DNA of 31,946 nt from Scleroderma bovista (Eukaryota; Basidiomycota; Agaricomycetes; Boletales; Sclerodermataceae), in NCBI GenBank assembly GCA_037178675.1, contig JAYMGJ010000009.1:1-31946 (forward strand). Reading direction: 5' to 3'. The first letter of the stretch is position 1. The number at the start of each line of letters is the position of its first letter. This document shows positions 1-10,529 of this stretch, in pieces. The position numbers and the translations under genes were made by a program. The notes under the pieces are model-generated. The model did no database searches. It was given only the letters and a program-made list of their open reading frames with translations, and was not told the origin of the DNA.

Positions 1-947
1 CCGCAACTCGGTTGAACGGTCAGCAATAATCATAATTAAAGGAACGAGTACCTGAGCTCTCGATGACCTTGTCCTATGCCATATTCGTGTAAACGCATAT
101 AATGCAGGGATATACACCATCATATCGAATGCAACAACAGTTGCACGCATAAATAGCTTGCTATCGTAAGTTTCTATACCACGCGAGGTTCCCAAGGCAA
201 ACCATGACGGATCAATAAGCGACCCACTTTCACGGATATTAGTGGTGCACACTCGAAGAATGGATGGACGCGATAACTTACACTCGTCCGCACAACCACG
301 AAACATATGCAGTAAGGGGTGGATAATCGAGGCCCCAATACTGAACATCGTACGTATACCATTGCCGAAATGGTAAATGTATAGTCAATTCCATCCAATG
401 GCGCTGTGCCTCGTAGTCACCGAACATTGGCGGGATAGCATAGCCTACAAAGCAATTGGTTCGAGGAAGTCCGAATGGAAGATAAAGCTTCGATGAACAC
501 ACCAGAATAACCGCCCAGACCTATACACCACTTTACCCAAACCGATGCGGCAATGGCGGAGGGAACGACCCACGCCTTCAAACCCTGCTTGTGCATCCAG
601 CGAATCCAACGCCGACAAGCGCCGGGGTCCTCTCGACTGCTCTCGAGACCTTTTCGAAGCGATCCAGATAGTATACCACGGGCGGCCAATTCTTGCTGTT
701 GCAGAGCACTGAAGCTGAGGTGTTTGCTAGCACCACTCGTTGAGGGATAAACAGATGCGGCGGACGAAGCCACAGAAACAGGGGAAGCACATCGTGCCTG
801 CAGATCAGACTCGGGGTATGATCCAAGTTGGAGCCAATGAAGACTCTCAGACGTCTGCAGTAGATGGCGGCGAGGAACAGGTGAGATGATTTCAGAAGGT
901 TCTATTGTGGGCCTGTAATCAAATAGCAAAATTGAGCTAGCGTGCAT
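1..947 (-). CDS. ALG6: ALG6-type dolichyl-P-Glc:Man9GlcNAc2-PP-dolichol glucosyltransferase, 5' part (partial)
   Basis: This ER-membrane enzyme adds the first glucose to the lipid-linked N-glycan precursor, using dolichyl-phosphate-glucose in the ER lumen. Three exons read cleanly on the minus strand: 947-503, 444-282 and 226-52. Each intron has a GT..AG border (502-445, 281-227, and a donor at 51), and the phases match. Exon 1 gives a Ser/Pro-rich N-terminal extension followed by a hydrophobic segment. Exon 2 carries the family signature, with [13 protein letters not shown] and [12 protein letters not shown], the first luminal loop that contains the catalytic Asp. Exon 3 continues with [10 protein letters not shown] and a second hydrophobic segment. 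No stop or frameshift was seen. The gene continues past base 1. The ATG at 947 is the first in frame, but an upstream exon cannot be excluded. ALG8 is the close alternative; the motif wording fits ALG6 better. Confidence 0.85.
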
Positions 948-1586
948 ATACCGCCTGTTATGTACACGTACCCGTTCCCCAGGCCAGCGACAGAACCACG
1001 GTTACCGACAGAAGTCCTGGTCTGGAGTGGCTTGACGTGAGGATAGGTGTTCAGTGAGACAGTCCTATCACGGAGATTCCTTCTGTGAGCTCCTCTATCT
1101 TGTGTGTTTGCATCGGCACCTTCCATGCGTGTTGTCCAATGATGAGGTTGGTAGAAACTTGCGAAGTCGGTGTCTGTACCAGCCCTATTTACACCTAGTC
1201 CTAATTGGGCGAACGGCCCCTGAGCCAAGGACTCATCGGTTCATCAGCTTCGTTGCTCCCTCATCCACCGTTGGGATAAGTACAGCTTCGTATTGGTTGT
1301 TTCGGGCCGGAAACACCTCCGAGTTGAGTCGCCCGAGCCCATTCTTTCTCTTCGCTCTTCTACTACCCTCTTGCACCTACATCCAGTAGCTTGGCTCGTC
1401 TGTCGCATTCTCCTTTTCCACGTCAGATCAGCCGATAATCGAGCGGCGTAGAAGACTGAAACGACTTTGGGTCAGTACTTGTCGGACCGGACTCGGACCG
1501 CGGATGCTACGAGGGCTGTGTAGTTGCAGTTCGCTGTCTATTGCTAATTGTAAACCAAACCATCCCCTCAACGTATAACACCAGAG
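948..1586. other. Intergenic region between divergent ALG6 and NACHT genes
   Basis: About 640 bp separate the ALG6 start (minus) from the NACHT pseudogene start (plus). Open frames here (for example 902-1228 minus and 1054-1389 plus) have no recognisable content. The region presumably held both promoters. I see no RNA gene or clear TATA element. Confidence 0.5.
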
Positions 1587-4264
1587 ATGCCAAAGAAAAC
1601 CCTCAAGACCTCAGACAACTCGTCCAGCCAACACAGGGTATGTAAATCCCACAGCACGTTCTGGTGGCGAGGGAGGGACTCTGATCCCGTTCCAGCATTC
1701 TCCTTAAAGTTACCCGACTCCCTCTACCTCTGGGGCCCCGTGTGTATTGACCAGGCCCCAGTGTAGACGACAGCAGGAGGCCGAGGGACCACCGCATCCT
1801 CAGGAGCCATGTGCCGCTAACCCTACCGCTTCAGTGGGGAACAATGGATCACGTGCTGTATTTGAAGAGGTATGACGATACCTACGCATATGCGAACTGG
1901 AGCTGAAGGGTCTACATGCAATCAACCACACTCAGCCCATGGCGATTGACGTTAGGGCTGTCGTACTCAACCCATCCACTGCTACCTACGAGGTCCGTAC
2001 ACATGCAGGTACATACATAGCCGGTGCTTATGTAGTATTCCACCAGATATCCAACCTGTTCCGACCGTACCCAGCAACATACAGGACGCACATATAGATT
2101 CCATTCCTGGCCCAGCGGAAATTGCAATCGGACTCGTAGACACTGAGATGAACCAGTTAGGTACTATCGACACTGGATACTATCGCCAAACCCTTAGCAC
2201 CTTCAGTACGGTCGTCAATGGCATCAGTCGAGTTCGTCATCCCAATTGAAATCGGTCAGACTTGACTGATGATCACGCATAGATACATCCATACGCTCAG
2301 ATGGCCTTAAGTGCATTGAACAGGGCCTCCAAGGTATGCATCGATCGCGCCATATGTACTCGATTAACGGGAATCTGCATAGCTGATCCTGTCGCAAGCG
2401 GGTCTCGACACATCTATTGGGAGCCTCGTCACTGGAATAGAACGAGCTCATCCTGGAAAACAGGTCTTCATCAGAGATCAATGCCACGAAAGACGTCCTA
2501 GTGGAAATCGCCCAAGTCATACAGGAATGCGCGCAGTTCATCACAAAGTACTCGGAAACCAAAAATTTCTGTACGCCACCTATTCCTGTGGTCTTCTTGA
2601 AACTCACCTTTTTCATAGGGTCTTGCCTTGGGAAGAGTGTTCTGTCGGAGACAACGATTAAGGTCGCCAACTATAACTGGAAGTTAGACAAGCTGATGCA
2701 AGAACTTCGAGATCGACCAATTCCAGACATCCGATATGGCATCAAACAAATTTGCGAAGATCTTAGCTCGAATTGCTTGGCTTGTGCGGAAAAAGCCGGC
2801 CTGAACGAGGCAAAGAAGTGCCTAGATGGGACGAGAATTGATGTCTTGAATGAAATCGTTGACTGGATCAACACCACAGAGGCGGATCTTCTGGCTCTAC
2901 GGACAAGCTGGAAAGGGGAAATCAGCCATTGCGCACACGATTGCTCTGCAAACCCAGAATTTTGGCATGCTTGGATCGTGCTTCTGTTTCAGTCGCGTTA
3001 GACAGCACGAACAGCTCCATATGAAGCTCTTCCTGACCATCGCGCGGGATTTGGCTAATCGCGACATCCGTTTGCGACCGCTTCTCGTGGAGGTGACGAC
3101 TAGCAACCCTTCATTGAGGGACACGACAGACGTCGTAGCACAGTGGAAAAAACTCATTCTCGAACCCCTTTCCCAATTGAAAGGTTCCCCTACTGGAAAT
3201 GTTGTGGTGGTCATTGATGCTTTGGATGAGAGTGGTGCGGAGCGCACGAGGGTGACTGTTCTTGAGGTCCTTGCTGCATATGGTGGGGAACTCCCAGCAA
3301 ACAACGGATTCTCCTGACCTCTCGGCCACTCGTGGACATTGGCGAAGCATTAAACACAATTCCGCATATCTATGCCAGGTCGCTCGATGCCATTGATACG
3401 GAGGCCTCCATGCGCGACATTCATCTCTATGTTTCTACCCGTCTGAATAGTCTCCGTGGGGCGTTCTCCGACGAAAATATCCAACAGCTTGCTGCGAAAT
3501 CTGGTGGTGTGTTCGAGTGGGCACGTCTGGCATGTGACTTCATGTCCCCCCGAATCGGAGTGATCCCGAAGGACCGTTTCCGTGAAATCATGTCTCATGC
3601 TTTTGGCGACGGAATGACTTTCCTCGACGAAATGTTTACCACATTTTTGAACGATCTTTTCCGAGGGTCCGATGAGCGCCAGGTATTTCGTTCGGTCATG
3701 CGGCAGATTTTGTGGTTGAAGGAACCGCTCCCTATCAGTGCATTGGACTTTATGCGTGACAGGTTCCCTCAGGAGGATGACCACTATCCTGTAGCATTCG
3801 TCCTCAACTCCATGGCATCACTGCTTGTCGGTGCCAGCGAGGTATCCACTCCTGTCTGCCCCCTACATGTTTCGTTCTATGACTTTTTGCTCGACGAAAA
3901 GTGAAGTGGAGAGTTCTTTATTCAGCAGGGTGACGCACATCGTGATCTTGCCGTCGCCTCGCTTTCTGTCATGCAAGCTGGCCTTCATTTCAACATTTGT
4001 GGACTAGAAACATCATCATACATATCCAACTCAATGGTGGCAGACTTGGAAAAGAGGATCCAAGAATATTCCTCCACACCTGTTGTATTCGTGTCGATTC
4101 TGGACAACCCACCTCCAAGGTGCCCCATTTGATCCAGACCTGGCTCAATCAGTAAGGAGGCTTGTTACTGGAGAGCAAATGCTATTTTGGCTGAGGGTGC
4201 TTGGTGTATCAAACCTGATTGGGGAGGCCTATTATTCTCTTATCTCTGCTGAGAGATGGTTTCA
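1587..4264 (+). pseudogene. NACHT-domain STAND (NLR-like) protein, degraded and C-terminally truncated
   Basis: This belongs to the large Agaricomycete NACHT family, fungal NLR-like NTPases thought to act in self/non-self or heterokaryon responses. A short first exon (1587-1637, start MPKKTLKTSDNSSS) is followed by a GTATGT donor. The helical N-terminal region is recognisable at about 2290-2880. The NTPase core follows: Walker A GQAGKGKSAIAHT (about 2900-2940), Walker B VVVVIDALDESG (about 3203-3235), then LTSRPLVDI (about 3312-3340). The downstream part reads to about 4264. Lesions seen: a frame change near 2880, a one-base shift near 3308, a TGA at 3902-3904 where reading resumes in the same frame, and another shift near 4075. 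The usual WD40 or other repeat domain is missing, and sequence similarity stops about 200 bp before an LTR. The first exons (about 1640-2220) are only tentatively placed. Confidence 0.8.
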
Positions 4265-4465
4265 GGTGTGTTTATTTATGTGTATTGTTGAAATTCCTAC
4301 TTGATCACTACCATTCTTTGGTACTTAGTTTGAAAAATTCACAGTGGCAGTGCGGGCAAAGTACCATATATGGAAGGCTGTGCTGCGCCCAGGATGGGCC
4401 ATGACATCACTGGTCACAGCACTGTCACTGCCGTTGCCTTTCTGTCACCGTGGGCTCCATGATGG
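4265..4465. other. Junction between NACHT relic and LTR
   Basis: No gene is supported. A GT-rich stretch at 4265-4290 could be the intron donor that followed the last NACHT exon. The rest is unassigned sequence up to the LTR end at 4466. Confidence 0.4.
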
Positions 4466-5104
4466 TGTCAAGTCCGGGTCTACTCCGGTAGGGGGTCCAG
4501 TCAAGTCCGGATGGAAACGGACGAAGGAAGAGAGCAGAGGGCTGGACAAGGAATTAGTCCGGCCGGAGTTGGTGACCGTTTGGATTCAACAACTAAGGGT
4601 AACGAGCGTTGATCCCTTGCATAGGTTCCGGTCAAGAGGAGTTGGAGACAGAGACAGAGACAGACAAGAGCTGGAGTGGAGACTATGGTTGATTTCAGAC
4701 TGAGGTGTACAGGATAATCTACAGAGTACTTATACTAAGTAAGAACTAGGGACGAGTATTTACGGTGACAAGTAAACAGCCTAATGGCGGACAAAGGACA
4801 ACCAGAGTAAGGGATAGATCAGGTCCGATGAAAATAAAGTCAGGACTGGTGAAAATAAACTAGGTCCAGTGAAAATGATACAAGGTGCAGGATATATCGA
4901 GAACACGGAGAACTCACGAACAGGCAGGGTAGACGGGGAAGTGTGGTAAGGACTGGATGCAGACTAGACCAAGGGTCGTAGTTAGCAGAAGCATATCTGC
5001 GCGACCGTGACCAGAGTAAGTGATGAGCGACCGGAGTTGAGCTGTAGGGCTGCAATGTGACCGGAGTAACCGGATGAGATCCAGAGTTGGACATGGTCGT
5101 AACA
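4466..5104 (-). repeat. LTR of a Ty3/gypsy-like retrotransposon (3' LTR, minus orientation)
   Basis: Read on the minus strand, the 639-bp block starts TGTTACGACC and ends GGACTTGACA, so it has TG..CA termini with short inverted ends (TGTTA/TTGACA). Immediately upstream of it on that strand is a purine run, AAAGGGGGGATAC (5105-5117 on the plus strand as its complement), which looks like a polypurine tract. This places it as a 3' LTR whose internal region lay to the right. A GTATAAGTA box on the minus strand near 4733 could be its promoter. The flanks (GATGG on the left, GTATC on the right) do not match, so it is not a solo LTR with a target duplication. No second copy of this LTR is in the window. 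Confidence 0.55.
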
Positions 5105-5265
5105 GTATCCCCCCTTTAGGGGCTGAACCCATGAGGACCCAATGAGGCTGTCGTGTGGTCACCTAGAAACAATACGGAGTCCAGAGCAATTGTCTGAGTA
5201 CGAAATCTGGATCTATAAAGATCAGACCGGTTTTGCTTTTTACCCCCAGTTCCCTGCCATCGAGA
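5105..5265 (+). promoter_or_regulatory. Polypurine tract remnant and TATA-type promoter of the downstream gene
   Basis: The block begins with the complement of the polypurine tract of the neighbouring LTR. Further right, TATAAAG at 5214-5220 lies 46 bp before the ATG at 5266 on the plus strand, a plausible core promoter for the coiled-coil gene. The distance and match are seen; promoter function is inferred. Confidence 0.4.
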
Positions 5266-6053
5266 ATGTCTGCCACTGCCAAGTCCACCACCCCCACTGC
5301 CCCTTCTGCGGTCGAGTCCAAGGACTGGACCAAGGCCGCAATGCTGGAGTTGCAATCCGGCAGCGAAGATGAGTCGGATGTCCTTGACGCCAAAGCGAAG
5401 GAGCACCGTCGATGTAAGCAGGTGAAGAGGGAGGAGAAACAATGTAGGGAAGAGGCAGAGAGGCGAGCGTGCAAAGAGGCGGAGGCAAGAGCTCGTGAGG
5501 AGGTGGAGTGCGCTAAGGCGGAGGTGGAGCAGAGAGCCAGAGAGGAGGTGGAGCGCCAGGCGTGTGAACAGGCGGAGAAGGACAGGGCGGAGGTGCAGTG
5601 GAGGGCTGCAGAGGTTGCTGCGAGGCAGAGGGTGCTGGCGCAGGAGGCATCAAAGAAAAGAGTGAGGGAAGAGCCAGAGGTGGGTTCGAGTGGAGACTGG
5701 AGTGAGGAAGCCCAGTAAGTAACTTATTACTTTTCTTTGCTATTCTTATTAACCTCCTGGCAGGTGCGTTTGTTGTGCCAAGCACAAGGCCAAGTGCGAG
5801 TGGGACCCTGAAAAGCCCAAGCAACACACATGTATGAAGTGCGCCGGGCTCAAGGAGCGGTGCGAGTGGCCGGAGGTGGGGAATGCCAGGTCCGGGTCCG
5901 GTGGCAACAAAGGCAAGGGAAGGGCCATTGAGGCATCGCCACGAGGAGGGGAGAAGAGGAAGAAGAAGAAAACGGCTGCCAAGGTCATCGTTGACGATAC
6001 TGCTGAGGTACCAGGGCCGTCTGGGCAACGGTCCAGGTTCGACCCTGGTCCAT
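5266..6053 (+). CDS. Coiled-coil protein with C-terminal double cysteine cluster, 3' truncated by LTR insertion
   Basis: Exon 1 (5266-5714) encodes an Ala/Ser-rich start, then a long Glu/Arg/Ala-rich helix (about residues 45-130) made of short EEVERQA-like repeats. A 49-nt intron (5715-5763, GTAAGT..CAG) follows. Exon 2 encodes CVCCAKHKAKCEW and CMKCAGLKERCEWPE, two CxxC(x6-8)C clusters, then a Lys-rich tail. Similar coiled-coil plus cysteine-cluster proteins are widespread and high-copy in Agaricomycetes, often near transposons; the function is unknown and nucleic-acid binding is only a guess. The start was chosen at the first ATG after the TATA box. At 6054 the inverted-LTR element begins, and the open frame continues 14 codons into it to a stop at 6095-6097, so the native C-terminus is lost. 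It sits next to the polypurine tract of the upstream LTR, so it may belong to that retroelement. Confidence 0.55.
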
Positions 6054-8150
6054 TGTCACGCACCAAACAGGTTTGGTACAGTGAACATGGAAGATAACGC
6101 CTATATTGAATGATCCTTATGCGAAGGATAAGCACGACGGACCCTCATCATAGCCATCTATCGCACAAGATGACTATCCTGATGCGAGAGATGAATGCCA
6201 ATGCAGACAGTCATCTATCACACGAGGACCGCCAAGAAGCAGAAGAAACTGAAGGAATAATGTCAATTGTGGTATGAGAAAGGAATGCACACATCTGCAG
6301 TCCAACTCCCATACCAGAACGATCAAAGAAGCCAAAGAATTGATGGAGAAACAAAGGAGAAAGAGAAGAAATGATTTTTAGTGCCCAAATGTCATTTTTA
6401 GGCGCCCAGTGCCAGCATTCCGATATTTTGAATAGCTCCGTTGTTTCTGAAGCTATCAGGCATGTGACTATACCGTCAGAGAGCCTAGAGCGTGGTCTAT
6501 CTGCCTGTCAAGTTCCGACGCAAATCCGTTCATTTCCCACGGAGATATTCCCCCTGCACTCCAGATGTTCGCTTCATCGCTCACTATGGGGTCCGTATTT
6601 TCTCTGGATCATTTCTCTGCTATTGCTGCAGATCTCCACTATGTCCTGCTCTTAGGACAGCCTCTCCCAGAGTTCCCGTGCACTGCCTGGCACATATCTT
6701 CCCAGCCTGCTCCCTCAGTCCCTCTTGTTCTTGGTCAGCGCGTTCTCCTCATCAGTCCTGCATCAAGGACGTACTTTGGTCATCTTAGGTCTATTGTCAA
6801 GCTTGAGAAGTCTTCTCTGGTCATCTCTGTGTCCCCTGAGCCCTCAGCCTATGGTCCCTTCCTCCCAGATACTTGCCATGACCATCTTCCTCTGTCGTTC
6901 GTCTCGCTTCCCTGGATGCGTCGAATTCAATACTCTATCTGCTTCCCTACTTTCAGACGATGTCCCCCAGCACCATGACAGTTATTCCCCCACTTTATAG
7001 TGCTATTAGGAAGAAGAACCCTCTCTCGTTCTTTCCCAGAAGAGAGCTCATCAAGGGAGCCCATGGTTGCGCTTCAGCGGCGCTAGAACACATGCACTAT
7101 ACCTTAGTGTATGCTGACCCCCCAAAAGACCTCTGGACCCCTGGTACCCTTCTTGTGGCTGTTTTGTCTCGGATCAATCCCCCTATTAATCTCAGATCTT
7201 CCCCATTGTTGTCCTATCAAATTCCTGATGGTACACAGCCCCCCATCAAACTTCTTAGGCTGTGCATCAATGACTCCTTCTGCTGTGCAGTGACTCATCC
7301 CTTGCTTACTGATGCTCTCTTGTCATCAGTATTACTCTATCCCTTTCGCATTTTTGGTATATTACTCAGCTGATGACTCACTCCCTTACCAATCAATCTT
7401 GTCATGCAGCTTACTCATTCCTTTACTCAGCAGCTTATTCATGCTTCCTATGATTACTCATTCCTGCTTATCCCTTGCTTACTGATCGCTTACAAACCCC
7501 TTACAAAGCTCTTACCAATCCCTTACCAATCCTTGACAAATTCTGCTTACTCCCTTCTCTTTTTGTACTTTAATGCTGTGCCCCCCCATGTATTTAAACC
7601 CCTGGGCTCAGCCCAGTGAAAAGACCCAATTGCACAAAATTATCCCCCTCTCAGACTCTCTCAATCAGTATCCCTTCAGTCTTTGAGTCCTTGTAGGCTT
7701 CAGTGAAGGTCTAAAGGCTCAATATTGTCAAGTTTATCCAAGTTATTCAAGATCTATTCTTTATACTAGGCTCAAGTGGAGTCTAGGCTTCATACCAGTC
7801 AATCTTCCTCGCCTCTGGACGTCAGAGGCATCCCTGCCCCTTTGCTGCACCAATCTCTAGGTGTAGTATCGCTGTTTCAGTCTCAGTCTACCCAATCCCC
7901 GCTTTGACACTTCCTAGGCTTTAGGAAGAGTCCAGACCCCTATCCCCTTTGTCTTCTATTACTCCTGTACCCCAGGAGTATCCTGCATCACCGTCTGCAT
8001 CACCCTGTTGGTGTAGATCCCCTTCCCCCCTCCTCAGCATATCCTCTCTGGACACCGCAGAGGTAAACCACCACTTGCACATTTTCGTAGTCCTTTGTTG
8101 GTGTTGTGTTTGGGTTATTACTCCGACCCAAATCCACACTTTGACTCACA
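6054..8150 (+). repeat. Complete 2,097-bp LTR, plus orientation (left arm of inverted pair)
   Basis: The LTR starts TGTCACGCACC and ends GACTCACA, TG..CA termini defined exactly by where the inverted match to 10530-12626 begins and ends. A TATTTAAA box near 7589 followed by transcribed-looking C/T-rich sequence suggests U3 at the outer side and R/U5 toward 8150, so transcription would run rightwards into the pol fragment. A 19-bp near-perfect palindrome containing GACGTC lies near 7815. Several open frames inside have no family resemblance and are mirrored in the other arm; I do not call genes from them. No primer-binding site follows at 8151; pol sequence starts at once. Confidence 0.85.
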
Positions 8151-10529
8151 GCGGATGTGTTCAGTAAGGCGAAAGCCTCTGAACTTCCCCCACATCGCAA
8201 TTACGATTTGAAGATTGAACTCGAAGAAGGTACTTCACCACCCCTGGGAACCCTTTACTCACTGTCTCCGGTTGAGCTCTCCACTCTCCGGATGTTCATC
8301 GATGAGAATCTCACTACAGGTTTCATCCGCCCTACCGCTTCCTCTCATGCTGCTCTGGTCCTCTTCGTCAAGAAGAAGGACGGCTCCTTATGACTATGCA
8401 TTGACTTTAGAGGCCTAAACAAAATCACCAAAAAGGATCACTACCCACTCCCCCTTATCTCTGATCTATTGGACTCCCCCAGCCATGCTAAGATCTATTC
8501 CAAGATCGACCTCCGGCACGCATACCACCTAGTCCAGATTGCTCCAGGCGATGAATGGAAGACCGCCTTCCATACGCGCTATGGGTCCTACGAGTGGTTA
8601 GTAATGCCCTTTGGCCTCACTAACGCCCCTGCAGCATTCCAGTGCTTTGTCAACACCATTTTCGCCGACATGCTGGATGTCTGTGTTGTCGTGTACCTCG
8701 ATGACATCCTCATCTACTCCGAGGATATGGAGTCTCACCAGCAGCATGTCTGGGAGGTACTCCACCATCTCCGGTTACATGGCCTCTTCACCAAACTGGA
8801 GAAATGCAAGTTCCACTCGGACTCAGTGGAATACCTTGGCTACCGTCTATCCCCTGAAGGTCTGACTATGTCTCCGGACAAAATACAAACCATCTCCGAT
8901 TGGCCTGAACCTCGTAAGGTAAAGGACATCCAATCCTTCTTGGGATTCGCCAACTTCTACTGCCGGTTCATTTTCAACTACTCCGACATTGTGGTTCCTC
9001 TTACCCGGCTCACCTGGAAAGATGCTCCTTGGATCTTCTCTGAGGACTGTCGATGCACTTTCAATGCTCTCAAGCATGCCTTCACCACTGCGCCCATACT
9101 CACTCACTTTATTCCGGACACCCCTATCATCGTGGAAACGGACGCCTCTGACTACACTGTCACTGGTATCCTGTCTATCACCTGCTCCGACGGAGAGATC
9201 CATCCGGTAGCATTCTACTCCCGGACCTTGACTGCTCTGGAGCTGAACTATGACACCCACGATAAGGAACTCCTTGCCATCTTCGAGGCATTCCGGAACT
9301 GGCACCATTACCTTGAAGGCTCTGCCTCCCCTGTTGACATCATCACCGACCACAAAAACCTGGAGTATTTCTCTACTTCTGAAGTCCTCTCCTGCTGGCA
9401 AGCCCAGTGGTCTGAATTCCTCTCCCAGTTTAACCTCGTCATTCGTTTCTGCCCCGGAAAACTCGGTGCCAAGCCAGACACTCTCACTAGACGATGGGAC
9501 GTCTACCCCAAAGAGGGGGATAGTGGCTACGCCCATGTTAATCCACAAAATCTCAGGCTGGTGTTCACCCATGAACAACTGACTAACTCACTTCGCGCAA
9601 CCATTCTAGAGTTCCCGGTCCTCCATCAAGCAGTTGCCATCATGGACGTGGAAACACTCCACAATGACATTTTATCTGCTCTCCCCTTGGATCCCATTGC
9701 CTAGATCCACCTCTCAGACCCACCGGACTCTCGTTGGTCCACTGATGAGGCAGGATTCCTCTGCCTAGATGGTCGCATCTACATACCGGACCTGGATGGT
9801 CTCCACCTCCAGGTACTCTGGTACCACCATAATCACCCACTCTCTGGGCACTTTGGGAAAAACTGGACCTTGGAACTAATCCGGCGTAAGTACACCTGGC
9901 CTGGTCTTAGGACCTTCATCAAGGACTACATCCAGTCATGCACCTCCTGCGCTCGAGCTAAGACACCGCGCCATCGACCCTATGGGTTACTAAAACAGCT
10001 CCCTGTCCCGGAAAGACCTTGGAACTCCATATCCATGTACTTTATAGAGCAGCTCCCTGCCTCTACTGGATTCACAGCTATCTTGGTCGTAGTAGATAGG
10101 CTCTCTAAACAGGCCATCTTCATTCCTACTCACAACACCATCACTAGCCCGGAGCTCACGAAGCTCTTCCTACTCCATATATTTTCCAAGCACAGTGTTC
10201 CTGCCTATGTCACTTCAGATCGCGGTACTGAGTTCGTCTCCCACTTCTTCCGGTCACTCGGAAAAGCCCTCAACATGCGCCTCCATTTCACCTCCGGTTA
10301 CCACCTGGAGGGCGATGGCCAGACAGAGCATTCCAACCAGACACTTGAACAATACCTCCACATCTACTGCAACTACCAGCAGGACAACTGGGCGGAACTA
10401 CTCCCACTGGCGGAGTTTGCTTATAATAACGCACCTAGTGCTACCACCAGAGTCTCACCATTCTTCGCTAACAAAGGTTATCACCCTAACATCTCCGTCT
10501 ATCCAGAGCGCGATATGACCTCTGCACGG
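8151..10529 (+). pseudogene. Ty3/gypsy pol fragment (reverse transcriptase, RNase H, integrase), decayed
   Basis: The fragment begins inside the pol reading frame at [15 protein letters not shown], just upstream of the reverse transcriptase fingers, and ends in the integrase at about YPERDMTSAR. Visible domains: RT with VVYLDDILIYSED (YLDD at 8694-8705), RNase H with TDASDYT (about 9140), a zinc-binding integrase N-terminus (HHNHPLSGHFG ... CTSCARAK, about 9829-9960), and the integrase core. A TGA at 8391-8393 and a TAG at 9702-9704 break the frame. The first catalytic Asp of the integrase triad appears replaced by Tyr (TAC, 10038-10040); the second (TSDRGTEF) is present. Gag, protease, the RT start and the integrase C-terminus or chromodomain are absent. 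Many positions that are Arg in this family read Trp, Cys, Gln or His here. Product dead. Confidence 0.92.

Noticed and set aside
902..1389. Open frames 902-1228 (-) and 1054-1389 (+) as genes or upstream exons of ALG6
   Set aside because: No splice pattern joining them to ALG6 in frame was found and the translations show no recognisable domain.
1603..2173. Minus-strand open frames opposite the 5' part of the NACHT pseudogene
   Set aside because: They are antisense to recognisable NACHT exons and carry no motif of their own.
6371..7619. Several open frames of 60-137 codons in the left LTR, mirrored at 11061-12309
   Set aside because: They lie inside LTRs, overlap each other in different frames, and show no family resemblance; the mirrored copies merely reflect the inverted repeat.
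8847..9578. 243-codon open frame on the minus strand opposite pol
   Set aside because: Shadow of the reverse transcriptase/RNase H coding strand, with no protein-like motif.
8151..10529. RIP (repeat-induced point mutation) as the cause of pol decay
   Set aside because: The changes I could place look like CpG to TpG/CpA and not CpA to TpA, and classical RIP belongs to ascomycetes.
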